From positions 31,416,645 through 31,480,644 of the forward strand of contig NC_057763.1 in assembly GCF_010389155.1 (NCBI RefSeq): a DNA stretch of 64,000 nucleotides, read 5' to 3'. The stretch comes from Erigeron canadensis (lineage: Eukaryota > Streptophyta > Magnoliopsida > Asterales > Asteraceae). The position numbers were made by a program, and so were the translations under genes. Positions 1 through 11,330 of the stretch are shown here, piece after piece (position 1 is the stretch's first letter; each line of letters opens with the position of its first letter). Under the pieces are notes generated by a model. That model had not been told where the DNA came from, did not search any database, and saw only the letters and a list, made by a program, of their open reading frames with translations.

Positions 1-8
1 AGTAGTAA

Positions 9-203
9 TTAGTTAGTATTCGAAACATCACGGTGATATCCAATTGAGCAGTGGTGGTGCTCGAAACATGTATGCCTGAGAGGAAACTCAAGACTCTTGA
101 AAATTCCCATAATAATCCACTCATACAAATATAAAAAGTGAGATTTGAAACCTGATAGATTTTCTAAGGTCAAAGACTTTACCAATGAATGACCAACCCA
201 TTA
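9..203 (-). repeat. tRNA-derived SINE, family A copy 1
   Basis: Read on the minus strand this begins AATGGGTTGGTCATTCATTG and contains a tRNA-like A box (CATTGGTAAAGTC) and B box (GGTTTCAAATC). It aligns over its whole length with the element at 63426-63626. The 3' end lies close to the start of the window, so the outer duplication cannot be confirmed here. An open frame across it is spurious. Confidence 0.75.
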
Positions 204-719
204 GCATGTCACTGTTAATAATTGTTCTTTCATAAACCCAATTAAATTTCGTATAAACTTGATTTATGTTTCCAGTCTTAAATAGTCCGATTTTGCTCAA
301 CAAATGTATTTGAAAGGCCAATGGAGTGGGGTGCCAATGCATGATCTGACACAGGCATACAGCACACTCAACAGCTGAAAAAGATTGTATTGCATGTATA
401 ACACGTGTCAGTTGGTGGAGTATGCTATGCAATGATCAACGGTCCGGATTTCAGCAAATTAAGTGTTCAAAAATTGAGATAAAATTTGGATAAGACAAAA
501 TCCTAGTCTGCTAATCATGTGCCGCATAATGTTGCTCCGGACCCACCATCCGCTTCCGACGTGGAATTTGGCCCCTGGGTCCCAAAACGTTATATGCGCA
601 TCTTCTTCGTTATTATATCAAACTGTCAAAGACTCAAAGTATGTAAAATATATAATTTTCACTCCGTATAAGAAATATGATACTGTATTAAATTAGGTAA
701 TGGTGAATACATCTAAAAG
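204..719. other. Intergenic, no feature recognised
   Basis: AT-rich sequence without a convincing gene, RNA or repeat. No long frame, tRNA box pair or terminal repeat was found. Confidence 0.5.
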
Positions 720-1020
720 AATAAAATGGGTACCTACGTAATGTGATAGCGGTGACGGCAACGAATGATGTTAGTGGTGGTGGTAATGATGTGGTTATTA
801 ATTTAAAAGTAATTGACGTAAATGGTAGTGTAGTTATTTATGGTTAAGAGATGTACGTAAATTTTGTAAATAACTTTATTAAGAATATTATAGAGATATT
901 ATGTGAAAATATTTAAATTAAGTAATAAAGAAGATAGATAGTTTGGATAAATATGAGTGTAAAAAATTTTAGGAATATATTAGGTAGATTTAGTGTTAGA
1001 ATTAAGAATGTGTTGAAAAT
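720..1020 (-). repeat. GGTGG-rich dispersed repeat, copy 1
   Basis: The segment opens with GGTACCTACGTAATGTG, runs into GGTGGTGG-type sequence, then AT-rich sequence containing GACGTAAATGGTAGTG. The same order occurs at 8829-9010, 27795-28075 and 46365-46640. The opening resembles the hairpin-bearing 3' end of a Helitron read backwards, but the terminal CTAG is not preserved, so the class is uncertain. Confidence 0.4.
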
Positions 1021-1074
1021 TAAGGATATTTTAGTATTTTAAAAGCAGAGAGTTAAAAAGGGGAGGATAGTTTG

Positions 1075-2137
1075 TTTATTAATACGAGAGAGTGCATGTG
1101 CGTTGCGGCAGTGAGATGGTGAAGGTGATAGGTCAAGCCATAAAGTATGATAGCCAAATGCCTTAGTCGTACGAGTTCCGCCCTCGGATTTAAAAATCCA
1201 TCTAAAGTATATCGAATGACATCTCTAATGAAAGAGCATGAAATTTTAAGTACACCCATACAATTTTTATAATTTATCGATATACGGTTTTTGAGATAAA
1301 AGATGTTGAATGAATTAGAGGAATAGAATGATTTATAAAGAAGAGAGAGAAAATGAGTGGTGGAGATTTAAGGAGAGAGTGAATAATGAATGATTAAGAT
1401 TTAAGGATATTATAAGTATATTAGGTAGATTTGTTTATATTCGTGAAGAAAGAAGATAGGTAATTTAGGTAGTTCAATTACTTAGTTGAGATTTGAAAAA
1501 TGGGCAAAATGCATTATGAGATAGTATTAGATAGTATAGATAAATTAAAAAATCAACTTAAAGTTTTTGACACATGACAAATGTTAACATCATATTTTTA
1601 CACTAATTTTAAAGTTTTTTTTTAAGCTGATTTTATCTTTTTCTATCTATACCTATATCATCCATCAATCTATACTATCTTATAAAGAATTTTGCCCTTT
1701 TTTAAAATCTCAAAAGATGATTTAAACTACCTAAATTACCCTCATTCTTTATTCACTAATTAAACATCTCTACCTAATATACCTATAATACCCTTAAATC
1801 TCAACCACTAATTTTTTTCTCTCTCCTCAAATCTCAACCACTCACTTTTTTTTCCCTCATCCATAAATCATTTTATTCCTCTATTTAATTCAAAATATTT
1901 TATCTCAAAAACCGCATATCGATAAATTATAAAAATTGTATGGATGTTCTTAAAATTTCATGCTCTTTCATTAGAGATGTCATTCGATATACTTTTGACG
2001 AAATTTTAAATCCGGATACAGAGCCCGTACGGCTAAGACATTTGGCTATCACACTATATGACTTATCACCTCCTATGACCTATCACTCCCACAATCTCAC
2101 CGCCACATTGCGCGAGTACTATTGCTCGTATATATAA
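1075..2137. mobile_element. Fold-back element with ~480-bp inverted arms
   Basis: The left arm (about 1075-1560) and right arm (about 1650-2137) are imperfect inverted copies. The module CATTTGGCTATCA, the phrase TATATCGAATGACATCTC (read inward) and the AT-rich stretch with CTCAACCACT all recur in mirror order. Both arms carry a frame encoding SFIRDVIRYT, so the two apparent ORFs are one repeat read twice, not genes. It could be one fold-back transposon or two elements inserted head to head. No clear target duplication was found. Confidence 0.65.
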
Positions 2138-2289
2138 AAGAGTAACTCTCTATCTAAATCTAAAAACCATGTCTCCTCAAATTTAAACATGAGTATACCC
2201 AATTCAAGTCCTAATAATTAATGTAGTATATCAAGTACTCGTGACAAAGATGACAACGATGACTGTATATATAAATCAACCAAAATGTT

Positions 2290-2405
2290 ATCATCATACG
2301 CGAGTAATCATTATTTAGTATAGTAATCATATATGTTTGCATTTAAAATCATCATACGCGAGTAATCATTATTTAGTATAGTAATCATATATGTTTGCAT
2401 TTAAG
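2290..2405. repeat. 58-bp direct tandem duplication
   Basis: Two adjacent 58-bp units (2290-2347 and 2348-2405), each starting ATCATCATACGCGAG, differ at only about one position. Such near identity in decaying intergenic DNA indicates a recent local duplication. Confidence 0.9.
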
Positions 2406-2464
2406 TGGTTATTAAATAGTTATGACTATGCTTTTAAGTTTAGATAATGATAACATATTTAAAA

Positions 2465-2700
2465 TTATAAGGTGGCTGGTATCTGATCGGACTTTTGGTA
2501 ATTTAACTAGACTATTTGTAGCGATTATCGCTGTAAATAGTGGTGTTTTGTCCATATCCAACTATTTGCAACGATTACTGACAGGGGGTCCGCTATTATT
2601 TTGCCAGACTTACCATTACAGACAGGAGGCCTGCATTATTTGCAACGACTATCGCTGTAAATAGTAGTTGTGGTCGAGATACCAAAAATGTTTGGTTGAG
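2465..2700 (+). mobile_element. Small non-autonomous DNA element, family B copy 1
   Basis: Contains GACAGGGGGTCCGCTATT, GCCAGACTTACCATTACAG and the repeated GCGATTATCGCTGTAAATAG / CGACTATCGCTGTAAATAG. The same blocks occur in reverse orientation at 23800-24020, so this is a dispersed MITE-like family. The outer ends are decayed in this copy. Confidence 0.55.
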
Positions 2701-3222
2701 ATATGGTTAGCTAATTATAATGCTAGATAATTATAGCTTATTTTTATAAGTTAGGTGGATTAATAATTGTACTTGACTGTATTAATCTGTAAACAATGAT
2801 TTAAATATTAAACAAGTATGAAATATGACATATCATTGGAACCCATTCAACCCAATTACAAAATGCAATATCCAAAAGTTTGAATTTGTGACCTTTATTT
2901 CAATATGGTCTATTATAATGATTCTAGTATGAACTTTTGATAAAGATATATTTGTCATAAGGGAAATGATTAATCCTTTAAAATAATGGTTTAAATTTTT
3001 TTTTAATTATTAGATGAAAAAATGTGGCAAAATTAGGGGGTAATATTAAGAAAGAAAATTAATGGATAGCACATGTCACATTTTTATACTTTTAATATGA
3101 TTTATAAGTTAATATTTAGAAGGATTTATTAACTTTTTTTTTTGTCATAAATAACAGACGACTTAGTTGTTCTTTAATTCTAAATACAACTAAAACATAT
3201 ATGCGTTGTTACAATAAGTTTA
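2701..3222. other. AT-rich intergenic, no feature recognised
   Basis: No supported gene or repeat boundary. The last three bases (3220-3222, TTA) are the left target duplication of the PIF/Harbinger element. Confidence 0.5.
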
Positions 3223-5073
3223 GGCCTTTTTTAATAAGTCTCTTCCTAAATCTTTTTCTCACTTCTTCCTAAATGTCACGTCAGCATGTTCCAATTTAAG
3301 AACTACCCCTAACATTAAGACTTTTTCCTATAATTTTTTATTCTATTTTATTTTAACCCAAATATTAATAAATTTCTTTATCTAAAATTAATAAAAACCT
3401 TTATAAAAATAAAAACACCACATATAAATTAAACATTACATTACATAAATAAATTAAAATTAAACATTACATATTTAAAATTCAAAATAAAATTCAAAAT
3501 ACTAATAGTTAAGATTAAAAATAAAAACAAGAACATGAACGTAAGTCACCCATCATCCTCATTTGTGTTGCCAGCCTTTGATTCCATGAACGTGGTGGTT
3601 GCGAACCTACGTTGTTCAACAACTCCAAATCAATTGGAGATATTGCATGGCCGTTATTTTCAACGATCATGTTGTGTAAGATCACACAACAGTACATGAT
3701 GCGTTTAATTTTATTGACCTTGTACGGACGTGCGTGTCTCTCAATGATTCCCCAACGATCTTGAAGAACTCCAAATGCCTGTTTGACGTCCTTTCTTGCA
3801 GCTTCTTCGTAACGCTTGAACTTCGTGGTCTTCAGATCCATGGGATATTTAAAAGACTTTTGTAAATTGTTCACCATTCACAGTAAAATCGAGCTGAGGA
3901 GCCTTGTTCTCCAGCAACTGATCGAACAAATCTGACTCGTTTAGGACGTTGATATCATTGTTTGAACCTGCAAGACCAAAGTACGCATGCCACAACCACA
4001 AATCATACGAAGCAGCAACTTCGAGCATAAACGTCGGGTGTCCTTTATCTCCCCGTGTGTAATGTCCTTGCCATGCCACTGGATAGTTCCTCCAACCCCA
4101 ATGCATACAATCTATGCTTCCAAGCATGCCCGGGAAACCATGTACCTCCAAATGCCTAGCAATTATGCGCTCCACATCTTGTTGAGTCGGTCTTCTCAAG
4201 TACTGTTCATTATACAATTGAATAATGCACTTGCAAAAGTTTGTTAAACACAAATATGAAATTGATTCTGCCATTTCCAAGTACTCATCTAGTTGGTCGC
4301 CATGACAACCGTACGCCAATTGTCGTATGGCGGAAGTACATTTTTGGAAGATGTTGAACCCTGGTCGACCAACGCAATCGGATGGAGTAAGTTGGAAATA
4401 TTGAAAGTGATCCGGTAATGGTTGCACGCCATTAAAGTTGTAAATATCTCTACATATGCGGATAAACATATCCTTGGGCATTCGAAAACGCCTTCGAAAA
4501 TAATCAGTTGGGAAGACCGGTTGTGGAGCAAAGTAATGAGAAAACAAACGATGTGCAGCTTCGACGTGATTTCTGCGTATGGTTCTTCGTGGTATTTTTG
4601 GCACCCTTGAGGATTCGACCTCTTCTTGTTCTTCATTTTTTAAGAAATTAGCAAACGTTTGGAACAAGTCGGGATTCGTATATTTACTTATATATGAACG
4701 CGATTCATCGTCGTCTGAGCTCGACATGGTGGTTAATATGTTTGATTGTTTGACATGAAAATGTTAGAATGATAGTATGTAATGTGAAATGATGTGTTGT
4801 TTTTTTATTGATTGTTGTAAAATGATGGTCTTTATATAGATATATAAATATATGTATAATACTGGCCGTTATATATAAATTTATGTTTAAAAGTAATTTT
4901 TTTAAACGAACGAAGCACGCTCCCCCAGCCCCACACACGTTTGTCTAGCCCGTTCTTAATTTCGAATGACCTTCACTTGGACGAGGTAGACGAAGACGGT
5001 AGCATTAATGTCATAATATGACAAGGAGGAAGACCACTTGGACGAGCTCGTCCAAGTGTTACTACGAGAGGCC
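3223..5073 (-). mobile_element. PIF/Harbinger transposon (1.85 kb)
   Basis: The element is bounded by the three-base duplication TTA (3220-3222 and 5074-5076). Its ends match after reverse complementing: GGCCTTTTTTAATAAG on the left, GGCCTCTCGTAGTAAC on the right. A TTA target and GGCC-type termini are typical of PIF/Harbinger. It carries one transposase-like reading frame on the minus strand and no recognisable Myb-like second ORF, so it is shorter than autonomous family members. With the transposase broken it is probably immobile unless supplied in trans. Confidence 0.85.
3515..4727 (-). pseudogene. PIF/Harbinger transposase (ALP1/HARBI1-like), internally deleted
   Basis: DDE-type transposase of the PIF/Harbinger family, the source of plant ALP1-like proteins. 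The first frame (4727 to 3849, 292 aa) has the acidic N-terminus, the FRRRFRMPKDMF helical region, the first catalytic Asp in GSIDCMHW and the second in NNDINVL. A second frame (3877 to 3515) supplies KFKRYEEAARKDVKQAFGVL and the ILHNMIVENN block with the catalytic Glu. Between them the usual YYLADGIYP segment is missing and the frame shifts, which fits an internal deletion near 3850-3880. A TATA-rich stretch lies about 110 bp upstream of the ATG. A short intron there is possible but no good splice pair was seen. Confidence 0.8.
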
Positions 5074-5076
5074 TTA

Positions 5077-5645
5077 TTAATACTGTACGTATACATTGTA
5101 AAAAGTAATTATGCTTATAGAACAATATTTGATGATATTTGTTTGTTTAAAATAATCTCTTATTAAATGAATATATTATATTACTTCTTAATGTAAAAGA
5201 AAAATAAAATAAAAAACAACACTTAATTTATGTATGTTCTTTTGAGTGTTCATCAAGAGGCTTACGAAGTTGTTAATTATTAAGAGCAAAAATGACCATT
5301 CATTCTACAACATGACAACCTAATTCCGGTTCATACGACATTGATACGTACACACATTTTAGAAAATATAACACAAATACTTAACTAAAATAATCATTAA
5401 TAACTTAGAACAAAAAGCTACATAATGTTAACTTATCTCATTATGATTTCTTAACAACTCCACCAAATCATACTATTCGTTCCCTAATATTATTGAACTC
5501 ATTAGAGGATAGCACGTAAGGGTGCATCTTATATTTTATATTTTTAAATTAATCGATCATGTAGCTCTATTTAATTAGAACAATGAGCCCTTAAATAATC
5601 AACTGCTAACTTATAAACAATGATTAGTAATATAATATCATATAA
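5077..5645. other. AT-rich intergenic, no feature recognised
   Basis: No gene, RNA or bounded repeat could be supported between the PIF element and the Helitron-like copy that starts at 5646. Confidence 0.5.
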
Positions 5646-6040
5646 TCTATTTATACTATCTATATAAACAAACTACCCCTCTAAAATTTAACATTCTATC
5701 TTTAAAATCTCTAATTTACCCTTTTAATCTATACTACCATCAAACATTTTATCCCTGAAATTCCAAAAAATACCCTTAAAAAAAATTCGTACGCGTGTCT
5801 CTTCCCTTCTCTGAAGTTGCTCACATAGTATACTAAAAACACACACATGCATTTTCGAATTTAATAATCAATCAACATAAAAAACGTTCACTCTAAAACA
5901 ACAAAGGCGGTTTGCACTTTCAGCCGGACTAAGAAACACTTAAGTTGAATCATACATTCATGTACAAACACGGTACTGCGACTTAACAAACGTTTTTTTT
6001 CCTATGGTCCGCCGCATCACGCGGGTAAATTTAGATTTAG
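5646..6040 (+). mobile_element. Non-autonomous Helitron-like element, family H2 copy 1
   Basis: Starts TCTATTTATACTATC after an A, and ends with a GC-rich imperfect hairpin (CCGCCGCATCACGCGGG) followed by TTAG and a T. The terminal CTAG expected of Helitrons has mutated to TTAG. The full length matches 28090-28475 in inverted orientation, including CACTTTCAGCCGGACTAAG and AATCAATCAACAT. No coding capacity. Confidence 0.7.
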
Positions 6041-6222
6041 TATATTAAAACAGATTTATGTTTGTTAAATGGATTATAGATTTGTTAACCTTACAATTTT
6101 AAATATGTTTGAGTTTGACAACAGGGTTTTAAAAACTTCAAGCGATAGCTTTGTCCAATTATGGCATATTGGCATTGAAAAAAGAAAATCTTAGTACTAA
6201 CAGACTTTCAAAAACTCTTAAA

Positions 6223-7403
6223 TCTTTTATTATACTAACACAGTTCCTCTAATAACTTATCGATCAATCACAACTCTCGATTTCTTAATGTTGACTTTTT
6301 TTTTTTTCAATTTTGACTTTAATTTACACTTTTTTGTTTTCCATAACAAATTTACACTTTTTACCCAATAGTTTTAATATAATAAATAAATAATAATAGC
6401 TTATATATATCCGATAAAATAATAGCTAATATTTATCCAATAAAATAATAGCTAATATATATCCAATAATATGTTCTTTCATATATATAAAATTAATTAT
6501 ATAAAAATAAATTAAATTTATTGTAAATATATTAAGATTTTAGTAGTATTTGTACAATTTTAACTTTAGTATTATCTTAATCTTAATATATACTATAAGA
6601 CAGTTGAACTAATGACTTATTAACAATCAAATCGCTCAATTGTATCAAATTGACTCTCGCTTATGTCATCATTTAGATTAACTATAAATTAGAAATCCCA
6701 ATAATCATTATCCAAATATATTATTATATTGGTATTTATATTAATTTGTAGAAAAAGTCTCATTAACTTACACTTTTTTTTGTTTTTCATCAATATATTA
6801 CACTTTTTAACCCTAAATACTTAAATTATATTTATTTTTAGCCATCAATTTGATAAGTTTTTCTTAAATTTTTTAAAAACGTTACAAAAAGTATATTTAT
6901 TTAATTTTTTAAAGTTACAATTGTCACTCAAATCAAAAGTCCTAATTGTTATCAAACAATATGAAAACAATCATAATTGTTATCTAATTATCATTGGAAA
7001 GTGGTTGAAAATAAACATATTCATGTTATGGTATGATCAAACACGTATACTTGAATGTCAAATACGGGATCACAAGTATGTTTATATTTTAATTCATAAT
7101 AATCTTTCATAATAATATCACATTATGGGTACAATTGGTTTCAAAAAATTAATTATATAATAGAGAAATTATTGTAGCATGTGCCTTGTGGAATGACTAT
7201 TACAAACAGCTCATCAATGTGTATCAGTTAATAATGACTGTGACGAACATGTGGTTATTGTACTACAACTTGCAAAGTATATCACTTAGAACCGTATATC
7301 TTCCAAATTATAAGTTTTTATGAATTAAATATATGAAGATCTAATATATATTCATAATATTGTAAACCCCGTGTCCAGTGTCGGACACGGGTCTAAAATC
7401 TAG
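6223..7403 (+). mobile_element. Non-autonomous Helitron, family H1 copy 1
   Basis: The 3' end is textbook Helitron: a perfect 9-bp stem (CCCGTGTCC at 7368-7376, GGACACGGG at 7383-7391, 6-nt loop), eight bases, then CTAG (7400-7403) and a T. The 5' end begins TCTTTTATTATACTA directly after an A, so the insertion sits between A and T. A second internal 5'-like end lies near 6585, with AGTTGAACTAATGACTTATT mirroring AGTTCCTCTAATAACTTATC just inside the outer end. Related copies lie at 19702-20004, 20985-21310 and 43600-44606. It encodes no RepHel protein. Confidence 0.8.
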
Positions 7404-7977
7404 TTTCTTTAAACTAAAAGCTTATAAAGATTGGGAAAAAAAAACGCTTATAAAGATTGGAAGAAAAAAAGGTCATACCCTCCTCGCGTCCCAACAATTT
7501 TAGCTCATTTTTAAACTCTAGCTCCAGACCTAGCTACAAGGCACAAGCCCCGCTTAAAAGAAACCCAGTAAATATCGAGTTATCTTTTTTATAGCTCAAA
7601 AGCTTTGATTAACACTAGAAAATTCGGGGAGCCACGTTACGAAGTACCAATTGTTTTATTGAGACGGTTACGTTATTTTGTTGTAAATATATTCAAGGGG
7701 GGCCGTGAACCACGAGTTATGCATTATAACATCTAAGAACTTTCAAAAGCTCTTAAATCAATCTAAGTTTAGAATTATTTGGACTGGCTTAAGAGTCGTT
7801 ATACGTCAAAACACACACATTTCCTGACTTCTTGTACGTCTGAGCCGATTGCCGAAGCAACCTTCATCTACAATTGCTAAACACATTTACTTTACTTGCT
7901 AGCATTGCTTAGAAAAACTTAGATGATTCCTTCCTTATCAGATTATTCCTTTTTAGGTAATCTCTTCGAATTTTGTG
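7404..7977. other. Intergenic; small local duplication
   Basis: Contains a short direct duplication of GCTTATAAAGATTGG (around 7429-7462). Nothing else supportable was seen. Confidence 0.5.
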
Positions 7978-8152
7978 CTCCCTTCGTCCCAATTTAAATG
8001 TCATATTTTAACTTTTGAAGTCTTTATTTCGCAACTTTAATCGTCCATTGTTTCATTGGGTATTATATTATACAAACAAAAATATTTACGGTCAAAGTTA
8101 GAAAAAAGACTCAGCAAAACAAATTTAGACATTTAAATTGGGATGGAAGGAG
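7978..8152. mobile_element. Stowaway-type MITE
   Basis: Terminal inverted repeats of about 25 bp: CTCCCTTCGTCCCAATTTAA at the left, and at the right the reverse complement CTCCTTCCATCCCAATTTAA. CTCCCTCCGTCCC-like ends identify the Tc1/mariner-related Stowaway group. A TA follows the right end; the left TA target base pair is decayed. 175 bp, no coding capacity. Confidence 0.85.
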
Positions 8153-8192
8153 TAATTCTTTAGTTCGAAATATTTATGAAATCTTCTTTTTT

Positions 8193-8440
8193 ATGAGCAT
8201 CATGGGTGGATCAGTGATAAACACTCTGGCCTCTGGAAACAGAGGTCATGGGTTCGATTCTCATCCCATGCAAAGGTTGGAGGGTCTTTTCTATCATTTA
8301 GGTGGAAACTGGAAGCAGCCTCTCTACTTAGGTAGGGGTAAGGTTTGCCTACATCTTAACCTCCCCCATACACCATTGAGGTATTGGGGCTCAAAACCCG
8401 CAGAAGGCGGCACTGAGCAGTTTCTTTCTTTTTTTTTTTG
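8193..8440 (+). repeat. tRNA-derived SINE, family C
   Basis: A tRNA-like head has an A box (GGATCAGTGATAAACAC) and B box (GGGTTCGATTC). A body typical of plant SINEs follows (GGTAAGGTTTGCCTACATC, CCTCCCCCATACACC), then a T-rich tail near 8425-8440. The 132-codon frame over it is not a gene. A target duplication could not be fixed by eye. Confidence 0.8.
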
Positions 8441-8828
8441 CAAAAAGAATAAAGAAAAATATATTACAAGTATTTGGTTACAACTATTTAAAAAAAAAAC
8501 GCAATTGACTATACTTTTTAAAACTGCATGTACATATAACATTGTTTATCTTTTTAATCTTTTATATATATTTGGTTTAAGTAAAAGATGAACATTGAAA
8601 CAAGGTGAAGTTTATACAAAACCTTGGTGGGTGTGAATAGTAGTGGCCTCGTTTGAAGTTAGCTTGACCCATTAGATATTTCGTGTTTAGAACGTTGTAG
8701 TATTTCCACATACCTTCAACAAGTTAACCCCAACAAATTAAATTTATGAAAGAAATAATTGCCAATTGTTTATATACCGTAATAAACTTACTTTTTAGAG
8801 GTCATATGAGTTAATATATACGAGCATG

Positions 8829-9010
8829 GTACCCGCGTAATGCGGCGGCGGTAGTGGGTACGGCGGTCTAGTATTGTCGGTAATGGTATTATTTCTGGTG
8901 GTGACGGTGTTAAGTCTCAAATGGTATAGGTTGATATAAAGGTAACAGTAGAATATTTAAAAAGATAAAGGCTTAAAGTGTTAATTATTAAAAGATGTTT
9001 AACTGAAGGT
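8829..9010 (-). repeat. GGTGG-rich dispersed repeat, copy 2
   Basis: Opens GGTACCCGCGTAATGCGGCG, followed by GTGGGTACGGCGG and GGTGGTGACGG. This is the best-preserved head of the family also seen at 720, 27795 and 46365, and looks like a Helitron 3' hairpin in reverse orientation. Confidence 0.45.
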
Positions 9011-10870
9011 TTGAAACCGTTACATTTTTCAAAAATATCAAGACCGACCACTAGACTAACTTGGTGACGATTGTCTATATGCATGATAAAAGGTATAACA
9101 TATATATTACTATTAGTAAAGCCCACTAACTAATTAAATGGCCTTCTGTTCGTCTTACGTTTTGGACCCAATTTGGGTCTAGCTGGTGCAAGACCTGTTT
9201 TATAATCTACAACTAACTTATGTCTGACCCACATGGCCACATTGATGGGTTCTTTGGACTGGACTAGAATGCTTATAATTACGAGTTTTCAATTTTCATA
9301 CCCATAACTACTTCATGAGTTCATGGTTAGTAATTTAAAAAGTGGTTATTTGAGATAAGAGCATCATAATCTATACATGCCGTAATATGTTATTAGTCAT
9401 TCACATTATCACTATCAAAACTCTTCAATTATGATGTACAAATATAAACATTATTGTAACAAGAAATGATACCTTGAGAATATATATTGTACATAAATTT
9501 ACATGCAATATATAACGGAAAATAATAGAGAGAAAGTGTCCGTGCTAGGAAAATAAAAGTTAACAATATAAAATTTTTAAACAATTTTATTTAGTTAGTT
9601 AGTTTACATGTGTTCACGTCGATCAACACATGAAACATGATATATGTTGATATGAAATCGAATCATGATGTTTTAAGTTAGTTCAACATGAGTTGATCAT
9701 GTTGGGTCTTCAAAAGAGATGATAAAATTGAATTTAAAAAAAAAACTACCAATAAAATAATAAGTGCATGGTACGTACGTATGGTCTAAGTAAGCACATA
9801 ATACCTTATAATATGTTATAATGGCCATACATATACTGCACATATATATATTTTTTCTTAGCTTAATGTCTTACGTAAGCCTATTAATACTAATTAAATT
9901 TGAGTTGTGAATTCAATAATCGAGTTGCAAGTTCGAAAAGTAAGTTGGGAATTTGGAAATTCGAGTTGCAATTAAAATTCAAACACTGAGTTATTTTGAA
10001 ATCGAGTTGCGAATTCGTTGGTCACTTTTATGAACTTAAAAAGTTGTTTCAAATTATATATTACTCCGCATAAAACATTGAGTCACTCAAGTTATTTTCA
10101 CAAATTAATATATTGAAGAATTTATGACGGAAAAAACATTATAAAACTTGCTGCACCATTAATTAATGTATTAGAAATTAGAAGGTGGGATTTTGGGAAC
10201 ATTAAAAAATAATCCAGGGGACAAACTAATAACGATATATAGACTTATTATATAAGATGGATACATCATTATCTGGAAGGGTGTTAACAGTGAAAAAGAC
10301 AAATTGAAAGGCATTATTGTCACTGTTTCTACCCTTTGTTTATCAAGTACACAAATGTTTTGACAACTTCAACTGTAAACTATTTGGTTGTCACCGGAAA
10401 ATTGGGGCCAACAATTATTTTACATTAATGATTCTTTTTTGGATTTTTAAAGGGCTTGAAATATCTTAAGTTGAAGACTAATATAAAAAAATTTAAAAAA
10501 ACTCTGAGACAAAACTAGAAGCGATATAGATAGGCTCCGCCACTGATTTTTATTATTATGTTTCACACTTTTAGCAATAAACATTAGTATAATACCGAAA
10601 TGACACTATAGATATGCTACCAAGTACCGACCTAAAACATTTCATAAGCACAATACGTACCAACACTTTCAACATTCACGAATGCCAACTTATTAAAATG
10701 TGTTCTTCGGATTTCGACAAAGAGCTTTACGAAGTATTTAGTAAGTTGATTGTATAAATTGTTTCATTTCAACAAACACCCCAAAATCGCAACTTCAGAA
10801 ATCAGAATAGTCTTACGAGCTTGTTTGGCAACTCAATAACTAGATACCAATAATTTGTTTTTTTTTAGTG
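9011..10870. other. Intergenic; short GAGTTGC repeats
   Basis: No gene supported. Between 9900 and 10020 the phrase GAGTTGC with AATTC/AAGTTC recurs about four times, a degenerate short-period repeat. The phrase GGCTCCGCCACTG near 10531 resembles a common plant TE end but no partner was found. Confidence 0.4.
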
Positions 10871-10875
10871 ATTGT

Positions 10876-11325
10876 TGTTGGAATAAACATGATTCGATTC
10901 GAGTAACATCTCAGATCATCCTGTGGAACCTGTAAGAACATAAAACATAATTGCTATTGATTTCGGGTTCCCATAACAAGGTGATAGAGTAATTATGGGA
11001 TGAGTAATTCGGCTGTAACTTGATGCACGAATTTGAGAGGAATACACACATAAAAATTAGGGTTTAATATGTGTTTGGATTAACCTTAACTTAGGGTTAA
11101 TGACTCTATATATAAGGAGAGTATTTACACTTTAAACCTCTTTGGTGTTTAATGTGTGTACCATTAGTCTTCTTAATTATCACCTAATGAGAAACCCTAT
11201 ACTACGTCTCTAAGAGTAAATAAACCCATTATATATTTACTAGACATAGAGATTTCAGTTATCGTCAATTATCATATCAGGAATGATAGATGATCAGTGA
11301 CGGTCATACTAACGTGGTTCCAACA
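10876..11325. mobile_element. Solo LTR with 5-bp target duplication
   Basis: Starts TGTTGGAATAAACATG and ends GTGGTTCCAACA, giving the short inverted ends TGTTGGAA/TTCCAACA. It is flanked by the perfect 5-bp duplication ATTGT (10871-10875 and 11326-11330). A TATA box (CTATATATAAGG, about 11105-11115) lies inside, as expected for an LTR promoter. With no internal retroelement sequence or second LTR this is a solo LTR, the product of LTR-LTR recombination. The superfamily cannot be told. Confidence 0.85.
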
Positions 11326-11330
11326 ATTGT

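Noticed and set aside
1053..1259. Small conserved protein SFIRDVIRYT
   Set aside because: The same peptide appears only in repeated elements in either orientation, without a consistent start or downstream frame; it is a repeat translated by chance.
8193..8260. Functional tRNA gene
   Set aside because: A and B boxes are present but the cloverleaf is not closed and a SINE body follows; the same holds for the tRNA-like heads at 39590, 26150 and 63430.
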